From assembly GCF_010731795.1 (NCBI RefSeq), contig NZ_AP022591.1, forward strand, positions 3,906,001 to 3,970,000: a stretch of DNA of 64,000 bases. The letters are read 5' to 3'. Positions 36,823 through 45,083 of this stretch are shown in pieces. Position numbers and translations under genes: made by a program. How positions within the stretch are numbered: position 1 is the stretch's first letter; each line of letters starts with the position of its first letter. A model generated the notes under the pieces. It did no database searches. It saw only the letters and a program-made list of their open reading frames with translations, and had not been told where the DNA came from. The DNA is from Mycolicibacterium celeriflavum. Its GTDB lineage: Bacteria > Actinomycetota > Actinomycetes > Mycobacteriales > Mycobacteriaceae.

Positions 36823-37950
36823 GTGTACTCGCAGCCATTGGTAGACGCGATCGCTGAGGCCGAACACCTCGTCGCGCAAGCACCGTTCATCGAATCCGAG
36901 GCGGACCTTCTCGAGGGTCTGCAATACCTGGCCGGCTGCGTCGCCGCGTGCACGCACCTGGCGTTCGACTACGACCGCGACCATCCGTTCATGCAGTCAG
37001 GCACCGGGCCGTTCACCAAGATGGGCCTCGACAACCCCGACGCGCTGTACTTCGGCGCCCGGGTGCAGCCCGGCAACGAGTACGTCGTCACCGGAAAGCG
37101 TGGCACCACCACCGACCTGGCCTTCCAGATGCTCGGCGGGGAGTACACCGACGACAATGTCCCGCCGAGCCAGGCGGCGTTCGACGACCGCGAACTCGAC
37201 ATCGCCGCGGACGGCACGTACGAGTGGCGAGTGACGCCGACGAGCCCCTCGCAGTTGGTGGTTCGCGAGGTCTACAACGACTGGTCGGCACAGCGCGGCT
37301 ACATCAGCATCGCGCGCACCGATACCGCGGGCACTGCGCCGCCGCCGCTGACCGCAGCGACAATCGAGAAGCGTTACGCGGTCGCGGGCAAGCAACTGGT
37401 TCAGCGTGTCAAGACGTGGCTGCAGTTCCCGCAGTGGTTCTACAACAACCTGCCGGTCAACACGATGGTGCCGCCACGACTCACGCCGGGCGGGCTGGCC
37501 ACGCAATACTCGTCGGTCGGGCATTTCGACCTGACCCCCGAGCAGGCGATGATCATCACGCTTCCGGTCAGTGACGCGCCGTATCTCGGATTCCAGCTGG
37601 GCAGCCTGTGGTACATCTCACTGGACTACATCAATCACCAGACGTCGCTGAACGGCACTCAGGCGCAAGCAGACCCCGACGGCAAGATCCGCATCGTGGT
37701 GTCCGACGCGAATCCCGGCGTGACGAACTGGTGCGAGACGCTCGGCCACCGGAAGGGCTACCTGCAGTTCCGCTGGCAGCGGCTGTCGCGCGCGCTGACC
37801 GAGGCCGACGGGCCCACCGTCGAGGTCGTCGACATCGACAAGGTGGCGGCCGCCCTGCCCTACTACGAGTCGAACAAGATCTCCGAGGAGGATTGGCGCG
37901 CGCGAATCGCGTTACGGCAACAGCAGATTCAGAACAGGATGGTTGGCTGA
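36823..37950 (+). CDS. DUF1214-type protein (Rv3531c-like)
   Basis: A 375-residue protein corresponding to Rv3531c. The C-terminal half has the DUF1214 pattern (DAPYLGFQLGSLWYISLDYI, then NWCETLGHRKGYLQFRWQRL). Function unknown; the gene is the first of a KstR-controlled operon with an SDR and a sulfotransferase, so a role in sterol use is likely. The GTG start is supported by the -10 element 6 bases upstream. It lacks an obvious signal peptide. Confidence 0.82.
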   Translation: MYSQPLVDAIAEAEHLVAQAPFIESEADLLEGLQYLAGCVAACTHLAFDYDRDHPFMQSGTGPFTKMGLDNPDALYFGARVQPGNEYVVTGKRGTTTDLAFQMLGGEYTDDNVPPSQAAFDDRELDIAADGTYEWRVTPTSPSQLVVREVYNDWSAQRGYISIARTDTAGTAPPPLTAATIEKRYAVAGKQLVQRVKTWLQFPQWFYNNLPVNTMVPPRLTPGGLATQYSSVGHFDLTPEQAMIITLPVSDAPYLGFQLGSLWYISLDYINHQTSLNGTQAQADPDGKIRIVVSDANPGVTNWCETLGHRKGYLQFRWQRLSRALTEADGPTVEVVDIDKVAAALPYYESNKISEEDWRARIALRQQQIQNRMVG

Positions 37951-37952
37951 CC

Positions 37953-38747
37953 ATGGCCGGTACGCCCGCAGGACTTCTGCAGGACAAAGTCGTCGTCATC
38001 AGCGGTGTCGGTCCCGCACTCGGCACCACCCTGGCGCGACGGTGCGCGGAAGCCGGCGCCGACCTGGTGCTCGCCGCGCGGACGGTCGAACGACTCGAGG
38101 ATGTCGCCAAGGAGGTCACCGATCTGGGCAGGCGTGCCCTTTCGGTGGGCACCGACATCACCGATGATGCTCAGGTGCGCAACCTCGTCGAGGAGACCAT
38201 GACGGCGTACGGCAAGGTCGACGTGTTGATCAACAACGCGTTTCGGGTGCCCTCGATGAAACCGTTGGCCGATACCACCTTCGAGCACATGCGCGACGCG
38301 ATCGAGCTGACGGTGTTCGGCGCGCTGCGGTTGATCCAGGGCTTCACCCCCGCGCTGGCGGAGGCCAACGGATCGGTCGTCAACGTCAACTCGATGGTGG
38401 TGCGTCACTCGCAGGCCAAGTACGGCGCCTACAAGATGGCGAAGTCGGCGCTGCTGGCGATGTCGCAGTCGCTGGCCACCGAGCTTGGTGAGCAGGGCAT
38501 TCGGGTGAATTCCGTGCTGCCCGGCTACATCTGGGGCGGCACGCTGGAGAGCTACTTCAACCATCAGGCCGGCAAGTACGGCACTACGGTCGACGAGATT
38601 TACAAGGCCACGGCTGCGGCATCGGACCTCAAGCGACTGCCCACCGAGGACGAGGTGGCCTCGGCGATCCTGTTCATGGCCAGCGATCTGTCCAGCGGCA
38701 TCACCGGGCAGGCGCTCGACGTCAACTGCGGGGAATACAAAGCATGA
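37953..38747 (+). CDS. SDR-family oxidoreductase (Rv3530c-like)
   Basis: A 264-residue classical SDR with cofactor turn SGVGPALGTTLARRCAEAGA (about residues 17-36), NNAF (about 92-95, where NNAG is usual), and catalytic YGAYKMAKSA. ATG 37953 begins 2 bases after the DUF1214 gene stop. Co-transcribed with the sulfotransferase by an ATGA overlap at 38744. Substrate unknown; a hydroxysteroid or acyl-CoA derivative is plausible from context. Confidence 0.86.
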   Translation: MAGTPAGLLQDKVVVISGVGPALGTTLARRCAEAGADLVLAARTVERLEDVAKEVTDLGRRALSVGTDITDDAQVRNLVEETMTAYGKVDVLINNAFRVPSMKPLADTTFEHMRDAIELTVFGALRLIQGFTPALAEANGSVVNVNSMVVRHSQAKYGAYKMAKSALLAMSQSLATELGEQGIRVNSVLPGYIWGGTLESYFNHQAGKYGTTVDEIYKATAAASDLKRLPTEDEVASAILFMASDLSSGITGQALDVNCGEYKA

Positions 38748-39889
38748 GTGCGCGTACCGATGTCGGCACGGTGGAGGACCTCCATGCCTCGGCCACCAAG
38801 GCGTGCGGGCTCGACGATTTCGGCAGCGACGACGACAACTACCGCGAAGCGCTGGCGGTGCTGCTCGAGGCGTACCGCAAGGACGCCGATCTCACTGAGT
38901 TCGGCAGCAAGATGCAGCGGTTCTTCGTGCGCAACGCATTGGTGGCCCGGCTCGTGAGCGAGGCGGCGTTCAAGCAGTACCCAGAGCATGCCGACGTGCC
39001 GATCGAGAGACCGATCTTCGTCACGGGCCTGCCCCGCACCGGTACCACCGCCATTCACCGGCTGCTGGCGGCCGATCCGCGGCACCAAGGTCTTGAGCTT
39101 TGGCTTGCGGAGTTCCCGCAGCCGCGCCCGCCGCGCGAAACATGGCCGGCGAACCCTGTCTTCGCCGAGCTGGACGCAAGGTTCAAGAAGGCTCACGAGG
39201 AGAATCCGGACTACACCGGCCTGCACTACATGACCGCCGACGAGGTGGAGGAGTGCTGGCAGCTGCTGCGACAGTCGCTGCATTCGGTGTCCTACGAGAC
39301 GCTGGCCCACATCCCGACGTACTCGCAGTGGCTGGCTCGACAGGACTGGACCAAGTCCTATCAGCGGCATCGCCGCAACCTCCAGTTGATCGGCCTGAAC
39401 GAACCCGAGAAACGCTGGGTGCTGAAGAACCCGAGCCACCTGTTCGCGCTCGACGCGTTGTTCAACACCTACCCGGACGCGCTGGTCATCCAGTGTCACC
39501 GGCCGGTCGAGACGATCATGGCGTCGATGTGCTCGCTGGCCCAGCACACCACCGAAGGCTGGTCGAACAGCTTCACCGGCGAGGTCATCGGCAGTGACGC
39601 GATGGAGACGTGGTCACGCGGTTTGGAGTTGTTCAATCGGGTTCGCGCCGAACATGATCCGGCCCAGTTCTACGACTTGGACTACTTCGAGTTCGTCAAG
39701 GACCCGGTTCGCGCGGTGCAGGACGTGTACCGGCACTTCGGCATCGACTTCACCGACGATGCGCGAGCGGCGATGGAGCACAGCCACGAGGAGAGCAAGC
39801 AGGGCCCGCGCGCGCCCAAGCACACCTACTCGCTGGCCGACTACGGCCTGAGCGACGAGCAGGTCAAGGACCGCTTCAAGGGGTTGTAA
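38744..39889 (+). CDS. Sulfotransferase-family protein (Rv3529c-like)
   Basis: A 381-residue PAPS-dependent sulfotransferase-fold protein. The 5'-phosphosulfate loop is FVTGLPRTGTTAIHRLLAAD (about residues 92-111), and the 3'-phosphate segment is HRPVETIMASMCSLAQ. Last gene of the three-gene KstR-controlled operon. Sulfation of a sterol or lipid intermediate is possible, but the acceptor is not evident. Confidence 0.87.
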   Translation: MSARTDVGTVEDLHASATKACGLDDFGSDDDNYREALAVLLEAYRKDADLTEFGSKMQRFFVRNALVARLVSEAAFKQYPEHADVPIERPIFVTGLPRTGTTAIHRLLAADPRHQGLELWLAEFPQPRPPRETWPANPVFAELDARFKKAHEENPDYTGLHYMTADEVEECWQLLRQSLHSVSYETLAHIPTYSQWLARQDWTKSYQRHRRNLQLIGLNEPEKRWVLKNPSHLFALDALFNTYPDALVIQCHRPVETIMASMCSLAQHTTEGWSNSFTGEVIGSDAMETWSRGLELFNRVRAEHDPAQFYDLDYFEFVKDPVRAVQDVYRHFGIDFTDDARAAMEHSHEESKQGPRAPKHTYSLADYGLSDEQVKDRFKGL

Positions 39890-39896
39890 ACACCTA

Positions 39897-40532
39897 TCAA
39901 GCCGTCGTATTGGCCAGCGCTTCAATGCGTTCCAGTGCATCGTGGGCAAGCTTGTTGACGTCGTAGCCGTTGGCGGGGCCGCATGTCGAGATCTCGACGG
40001 CCGCGTTGTGCGCGGCGACGAATGCGCTGTCACATGCCCAGTCATCGCCCTTGAACGACCACAACAGGATTTCGGGGGAATCGGATTCGACGGGCGGAAG
40101 AAGCTGGAAGGCGTACACGCGCTGTGCCATGCTGGTCACCTCGAAGGTCCTACCGCGACAGGAATCGATCGTTCGCTTGGCTTGCGCCAGGGCGTCTTTC
40201 GAGTTGAAGTCCGCACGATAGACACCGGCCATCTCCTCGACGTACACCTCGCGACCGCCGAGGACGGTGGTCCAATGCCCGCCGTCGTACGCGGCGGGAC
40301 CGTGATCGGCGATGAACGGCGGGTCGACCTCACGCGCCAACCCCGCGCAGTCCTGGGGGTCGACGGAAACGAACAAGTTGCCGTCGGCCTTGGCGACCTT
40401 CGGACTCAACAGATCGCCGACCTGTCCCGCAGTGATCGGTGCGACCGGCGGCTCGGCCCTGGGTTGCGGGCTGTCCACCACACGCGTGCAGGCAGCAGCA
40501 CATACCGCGAGACCCATCGCGAGCAGACACAA
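39897..40532 (-). CDS. Lipoprotein with PknH-type sensor domain; 5' end altered by an IS
   Basis: About 211 residues from a TTG at 40532, with a lipobox-like AVCAAAC (Cys15) and the PknH extracellular-sensor pattern: paired cysteines in PQDCAGLAREV, IDSCRGRTFEV, DDWACDSAFV and ISTCGPANGYD. The signal peptide is unusually short and lacks basic residues. The frame continues upstream into the repeat next to the IS (AAFQGTL), so the native start was probably lost or displaced by the insertion at 40548. It may be unexpressed. Confidence 0.65.
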   Translation of the reverse strand: MCLLAMGLAVCAAACTRVVDSPQPRAEPPVAPITAGQVGDLLSPKVAKADGNLFVSVDPQDCAGLAREVDPPFIADHGPAAYDGGHWTTVLGGREVYVEEMAGVYRADFNSKDALAQAKRTIDSCRGRTFEVTSMAQRVYAFQLLPPVESDSPEILLWSFKGDDWACDSAFVAAHNAAVEISTCGPANGYDVNKLAHDALERIEALANTTA

Positions 40533-40550
40533 AGTGCCCTGAAATGCGGC
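40531..40550. repeat. Left arm of a 20-base palindrome flanking the IS
   Basis: AAAGTGCCCTGAAATGCGGC is perfectly complementary to GCCGCATTTCAGGGCACTTT at 42014-42033. Similarity continues outward for about 14 more bases. The IS lies between the two arms; the last bases of this arm overlap its left terminus. Confidence 0.8.
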
Positions 40551-42007
40551 TCTACTGACTGATCCGTGGGTGGTTGATGCGTCCTGGTAGCGCGGGGCGG
40601 TGGCCGCCGAGGGCGAGCATGGCCAGGGCGATGAGTGCGTCTGGGGAGCGAAATCCGAACGCGATGCGGGTCAGGAGTCGGATCTTGGTGTTGGTGGATT
40701 CGATCAGTCCTTGGGAGAGGCCGTGATCGAGCGTGGCGTCGATGGCCACCCGGTGGCGCACGATGCGGCCGGCGAGCTCGACGAACACCGGGATGCGGCA
40801 ACGCCGCGCCCAGGAGGTCCACTTGTCCAGGGCCTGTTTGCCTTCCTCGCCTTTGACCGAGAACACATGCCGTAAGCCCTCTTTGAGCAGATAGGCGCGA
40901 TAGAGGCGGGTGTCGGTCTTGGCGATCCAGGCCAGTTTGGCGTTCTGGCGTTCGGTGAGGTCTTCGGGGTTCTTCCACAACGCGTAGCGGGCCCCCTTGA
41001 GCTTGCGGGCGTGCTCACGGCCCGGCCGCGGCGCGGTGTCCTTACCGGGCCGACCCCGGCCCCACGTGGGCTCGGTGCGCGCCAGCGCTCGCGCGTCGTT
41101 CCAGGCCCGGCGCCGCTCGACGTCGAGTGCCTCGGTGGCCCAGGCCACCACATGGAACGGATCCGCACAACGGATCGCGGCCGGGCAGCGTTGGGCGACG
41201 ACGTCGGCGATCCAGTCGGCGGCATCAGCGGAGACGTGGGTGATCTGTGCGCACCGCTGGGCGCCCAAGGCGTCGAAGAACCGCCGCAGCGTCTTGGTGT
41301 CGCGCCCGGGTGCGGCCCACACCAGCCGGCCGCTGTCGTGATCAACGACCACCGTCAAGTACTTGTGGTGGCGTTTGTAGGAGATCTCGTCGATGCCGAT
41401 GCGGCGCAGACCGCGAACCGGTCGAAGGTCTTCTCGGTGTCGGCCCAGACCCGGGCCACGATCGCGCCGACGGTGCGCCAGGCGACCCGCATCAACTCGC
41501 ACACCGCGGTTTTCGAGCACGCCACCGCCAACCAGGCCACCGTGTCATCGAAGGCCAAAGTGTGTCCGGCGTGATGACGCGCCCACGGCACCGCCGCCAC
41601 CGTCGGCCCGTGGGTGGGGCAGTTCACCCGCGGCGCCTCGGCCTCCAGCACCACCTGCACAGTGCCCCAATCCAGGCCCCGCCACCGGCGTCGACCCTCA
41701 CCCCGGTCATACCAAGACGCCCTGCGGCCACAGCGGCCACAACGCCGTGAGACCCCGCTTCGTGGCCGCACCCGCGCCACCACCAGTGCGGCGCCCTCGG
41801 CGTCCTGGCCTTCGAATTCCTCGAACTCGACCGCCTCGATCACCGTGCGCTTGTCGACACCCAGCAGCCCACGCCATAACCTCACATTGCGCACGTCGTT
41901 GCCCGCTCCCTTGGTTCCTGACCCTTGACAAGCCAGAAACCTTAAGCGACAACGACGTGCGCCCCAGACATCTCAGAAATCAACCCACGGAAGTGTCAGG
42001 AGAGCCC
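40548..42007 (-). mobile_element. ISL3-type insertion sequence
   Basis: About 1.46 kb, bounded by imperfect inverted repeats: left GGCTCTACTGACTGATCCGT, right (minus strand) GGGCTCTCCTGACACTTCCG, sharing GGCTCT-n-CTGAC and TCCGTGGGT. The single transposase is of the ISL3 (IS1096/IS1165) type, read leftward. No 8-base target duplication is visible. The ends are placed by the repeats and are uncertain by a few bases. Confidence 0.75.
40552..41894 (-). pseudogene. ISL3-family transposase, one-base frameshift
   Basis: The N-terminal part (41894 to about 41405) has the ISL3 zinc ribbon (CGRCGRRASWYDRG, VNCPTHGPT) and a helix-turn-helix. The C-terminal part (about 41405 to 40552) starts at GLRRIGIDEISYKRHHKYLT, with the DDE domain (VVVDHDSG, HVSADAADWI, DPFHVVAWA, LIESTNTKIR). 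The two join only if one G is restored in the run at FDRFA-GLRRI (about 41405-41412). Full length would be about 447 residues. Either a real inactivating deletion or a sequence error. Confidence 0.8.
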
Positions 42008-42013
42008 AAAATC

Positions 42014-42033
42014 GCCGCATTTCAGGGCACTTT
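42014..42033. repeat. Right arm of the palindrome flanking the IS
   Basis: GCCGCATTTCAGGGCACTTT, the exact complement of 40531-40550. It lies between the IS right end (42007) and the convergent end of the gene at 42071. Confidence 0.8.
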
Positions 42034-42070
42034 ACGTCTTCTCGCGAGGAAGGGGCCAGCGCAGAGAAAC

Positions 42071-42529
42071 CTAGCCGTCGCCGGGGGAGGGAGCCGACGA
42101 CATCTCCTCCAGACAACCTTCGGCGACGGCGTGCTTGATGCTGTCGGCCAGCCGCGGACAGGACTTGGCACGGGCGGGGTCCCCGCCGGACTGCCGGATC
42201 TCGCTGAAGTACGCGCAGCGCTGTGACGCTTCGGCGTTCCACTGCACCGACGTGTGAGCCGGCCCGAGCTTCTTGACGTCCACCGACACGTGGCAGAACC
42301 GGCAGTCGACCGACACCAGGCCCGACCTGAGATAGCGCTCACGGTCTCGCTGCGTGGCCTCCCTCAATGCCGCCGCGCGTTCCGCATCGAAAGGCGGCGC
42401 CTTCGAGATGCTTCCGCGCCTGGGCTCACTCCCGTGGCCGTGGCCGTGGTCGTCGTCGTCATGCGCGCCGTGCAGCAACAACATCGCCCGGGCCAGCCGG
42501 TCGACGTCGGGAGCATCTCGCGGACTCAT
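42071..42529 (-). CDS. Conserved hypothetical protein (Rv3527-like)
   Basis: A 152-residue protein starting MSPRDAPDVDRLARAMLLLH. A His/Asp-rich stretch DDDDHGHGHGSEP (about residues 25-37) and three cysteines (VDCRFCHVSV, QRCAYFSE) could bind metal; a further Cys lies in KSCPRLADS. It corresponds by position to Rv3527 beside kshA, and its ATG overlaps the kshA stop (ATGA), so it is co-expressed with the KshA oxygenase. Function unknown; an iron-sulfur or metal-handling role is speculation. Confidence 0.75.
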   Translation of the reverse strand: MSPRDAPDVDRLARAMLLLHGAHDDDDHGHGHGSEPRRGSISKAPPFDAERAAALREATQRDRERYLRSGLVSVDCRFCHVSVDVKKLGPAHTSVQWNAEASQRCAYFSEIRQSGGDPARAKSCPRLADSIKHAVAEGCLEEMSSAPSPGDG

Positions 42530-43692
42530 GAGCTCGCTTGGTCGGCCTTTTCCTTCTCGTCCTTCTGTTCGGCCTGCCGCTTGAGGTTCTCCTCGACCTC
42601 GACGTGCCACTTCTCGTTGGCCGCCGTGGTGTCGACCTCAATCTCGAAGCGGTCGGTCATATCGGGCGTGACGTCGGCAACGTCGACATAGAACTGCTGA
42701 TACCAGCGCCGCATCTGATAAACCGCGCCGTCCTCCTCGACCAGCAGCGGGTTGTCGATGCGAGTCTTGTGCTTCCAGATTTCGACGTCCTGCAGGAAGC
42801 CCTTGCTGACGCCCTCGGTGAACGTGTTCGCCAGTTTCTCGGTCATCTCCTCGTCCAGGCCCTTGGGCTTCTCGACGATGACGCCCCACTGCAGCATGAA
42901 CGAGTTCTGCGTGACGGGGTAGTGGCAGTTGATCAGGATCGACTCGGCCTTGTAACCGCCGTAGTTGTTGTGCAGCCAGTTGATCATGAACGAGGGACCG
43001 AAGTACGACGCCTCGGAGTCCAGATGCGCCTCACCGTAGGTGGTGCCCATGTCGCTGATGTCGGGCCGACCGACGTTGTGCAGGTACTGCGAGGCGATAT
43101 GGCCCTCGAAGACGTTCTTGAAGTACGTCGGCAACCCGTAGTGGATGTAGAAGAAGTGCGCCATGTCGGTGACGTTGTCGATGATCTCGCGGCAGTTGGC
43201 GTTCTCGATCAGGATCGAGTTCCACTTCCAGTCGGTCCACTCGTCGCTCTCGACTTCCGGGATCTCGGGGATCCGGACCTCGGGCTGCGGGGGGTTGCCC
43301 TCGTGGTCGTTCCAGACGAACAGCAGCCCGCCGCGCACGTCGGTGTGCCAGGCGCGGGTGCGGGCTAGTCGCGGTGTGCGCTTGGCGTAGGGAACCAGCT
43401 TGCATTTGCCGTCGCCGCCCCAACGCCAGTCGTGGAACGGGCACGCCACCTCATCGCCCTTGATCGTGCCCTGGCTGAGGTTTCCGCCCATGTGGCGGCA
43501 GTAGCCGTCAAGCACTTTCACGTCGCCGTGCGAGTCGGCGAAGACCACCAGCATGGTGCCGAAGATCTCGATCCCGTGCGGCTTGCCGTCCAGGTAGTTC
43601 TGCACCGGGCCCAGGCAGTGCCAGCCCCGGGCGTACCGGTCGGGCAGAGCGCCGGTGTCGATCTCGCGAATTCCCGCACTGTCGGTAGTCAC
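42526..43692 (-). CDS. kshA: 3-ketosteroid 9-alpha-hydroxylase oxygenase KshA
   Basis: A 388-residue Rieske non-heme iron oxygenase (Rv3526 family). With reductase KshB it hydroxylates C9 of ring B; with KstD action this opens ring B. Rieske ligands are in DGYCRHMGGNL (about residues 62-72) and ACPFHDWRWGG. Mononuclear iron ligands are in NVTDMAHFFYIHYGL (Asp-x-x-His-x4-His). The GTG start follows GGGAGG. A KstR box lies about 30 bases upstream. kshB is not in the window. Confidence 0.96.
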   Translation of the reverse strand: MTTDSAGIREIDTGALPDRYARGWHCLGPVQNYLDGKPHGIEIFGTMLVVFADSHGDVKVLDGYCRHMGGNLSQGTIKGDEVACPFHDWRWGGDGKCKLVPYAKRTPRLARTRAWHTDVRGGLLFVWNDHEGNPPQPEVRIPEIPEVESDEWTDWKWNSILIENANCREIIDNVTDMAHFFYIHYGLPTYFKNVFEGHIASQYLHNVGRPDISDMGTTYGEAHLDSEASYFGPSFMINWLHNNYGGYKAESILINCHYPVTQNSFMLQWGVIVEKPKGLDEEMTEKLANTFTEGVSKGFLQDVEIWKHKTRIDNPLLVEEDGAVYQMRRWYQQFYVDVADVTPDMTDRFEIEVDTTAANEKWHVEVEENLKRQAEQKDEKEKADQASS

Positions 43693-43720
43693 GGTGGGCC
43701 TCCCGTTATGTGTCTCTAAC

Positions 43721-43734
43721 TAGAACACGTTACA
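43721..43734. promoter_or_regulatory. KstR operator upstream of kshA
   Basis: TAGAACACGTTACA matches TnnAACnnGTTnnA exactly. It lies between kshA (starts 43692, leftward) and the carbonic-anhydrase-like gene (starts 43802, rightward). Confidence 0.92.
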
Positions 43735-43801
43735 GTTTTTCCCGCTCGGCGCGCAATCCAAACGCCTCTACCTGCGGTATATCCAGCGGTATAACCAAAC
43801 G

Positions 43802-44338
43802 ATGCCGTTGTACTCCTTCGAGGGCCGCGCTCCGACGATCGGTCCGGACGCGTTCATCGCGCCCACTGCGACGCTGGTGGGTGACGTACACGTCGAGGCG
43901 GGTGCATCGGTGTGGTTCAACGCGGTGCTCCGCGCCGATTTCGCTCCGATCGTGATCCGCGAGGGCGCCAACGTCCAGGACGGCTGCGTATTGCACGCAC
44001 CGCCGGGCATTCCCGTCGACGTCGGGCCGGGTGCGACGGTCGCACACGCATGCGTGGTGCACGGTGCGCACATCGGGGCCCAGGCGGTGCTCGCCAACCA
44101 CTGCACTGTGCTCGACGGCGCGGTCATCGGCAGGCGCAGCCTCATCGCAGCACACTCGCTGGTCGTCGGTGGCACGAAGATCCCCGACGAAGTCCTGGTG
44201 ACCGGGTCACCAGCGAAGGTGCGCGGCCCGATCGCGGGAACGGGCGCGGAGATGTGGGTGAACACCAATCCCGGCGCGTACCAGGAGTTGGCCCGCAGGT
44301 ACCTGGCATCACTGAAGCGCGTCGACGACGAGGGCTGA
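43802..44338 (+). CDS. Gamma-carbonic-anhydrase-like hexapeptide-repeat protein (Rv3525c-like)
   Basis: A 178-residue left-handed beta-helix protein with regular hexapeptide turns (IAPTATLVGDVHVEAGASVW). Gamma-CA features include RADFAPIVIREGANVQDGCV and metal-ligand histidines in VAHACVVHGAHIG and ANHCTVLDG. Family members are carbonic anhydrases or cofactor-binding relatives (PaaY/CaiE type); activity here is unproven. Divergent from kshA, and possibly responsive to the same KstR box. Confidence 0.87.
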   Translation: MPLYSFEGRAPTIGPDAFIAPTATLVGDVHVEAGASVWFNAVLRADFAPIVIREGANVQDGCVLHAPPGIPVDVGPGATVAHACVVHGAHIGAQAVLANHCTVLDGAVIGRRSLIAAHSLVVGGTKIPDEVLVTGSPAKVRGPIAGTGAEMWVNTNPGAYQELARRYLASLKRVDDEG

Positions 44339-44339
44339 G

Positions 44340-45002
44340 TCACTGCGACCGGCTCAGCCCGGTCCGCAGCGCGATCTGCTGCATCTTTCCGATGTTGATG
44401 ACGAACTCGTCGGTGGTCGCGTCGCCCGGCGCGCTCTCGAATTCCAGGCGCACCAGCGCGGGACCCTGGGTGAACAGCAGCAGCGTGGCCGCCTTGGTGC
44501 CGTCGGGGGACATGCCGACGGCCATGGTGCCGTCGCTGCCGACTGGGACGGGTCGCGAAGTCGCCCCGGTGACGACCGTGCCGATCGTCGGCAGGGCCTC
44601 CCGCAACGTGGTGGCGGCCGTCGCGGCGTCGGGATAGATCACGATGGCGTCGGAGATCGCCCGGGTGTCGTCCTGGTTGACGAAGAGCGCGCTTGCGCCC
44701 GGCAACCCGTCAGGGCCGCCGGGGGTCGTCGACCGCACCGCGAACGTGTCCTCGGCGTCGCTGAGGTCTTCGGGGCGAAGCAGCAAACCGCTGTAGTCGC
44801 CGCCCTTGGGTGCCGCATCGCCGGTGGGACTGGCGGTCGGGGCTGGCTGCGCCTGTGAGGTCGTGAAGGCGGGCAGGCGTGGAGCGCTGGCGTCAGGTGC
44901 TGGGCCGGATGCGTCGCAGCCGGCCGCCCCGACGCATACCAGCAATGCGAAAGCGATGGCGGACAGGGATTTCCAATATGGAATACGGAGGTTCGCAGGC
45001 AT
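44340..45002 (-). CDS. Putative lipoprotein of unknown function
   Basis: A 220-residue protein with a basic n-region (NLRIPYWKS), a hydrophobic core and lipobox VGAAGC (Cys29), then a Pro/Ala/Ser-rich linker and a globular domain from about residue 67 (YSGLLLRPEDLSDAEDTFAV). It resembles LpqN/LpqT-like mycobacterial lipoproteins in layout only; no function assigned. It converges on the carbonic-anhydrase-like gene with a 1-base gap and diverges from the MOSC gene. Confidence 0.75.
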   Translation of the reverse strand: MPANLRIPYWKSLSAIAFALLVCVGAAGCDASGPAPDASAPRLPAFTTSQAQPAPTASPTGDAAPKGGDYSGLLLRPEDLSDAEDTFAVRSTTPGGPDGLPGASALFVNQDDTRAISDAIVIYPDAATAATTLREALPTIGTVVTGATSRPVPVGSDGTMAVGMSPDGTKAATLLLFTQGPALVRLEFESAPGDATTDEFVINIGKMQQIALRTGLSRSQ

Positions 45003-45083
45003 TCGATCTTCACTTCGTGACGTTCGTTGCTGAACAATCGGTCAAACACCCAACGTACCGGCGTGGGGCGTTACGGTGATCAG

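Noticed and set aside
40523-42041. Eight-base target duplication around the IS
   Set aside because: Neither CAGACACA-type nor AAAATCGC-type flanks match each other for any reasonable end placement.
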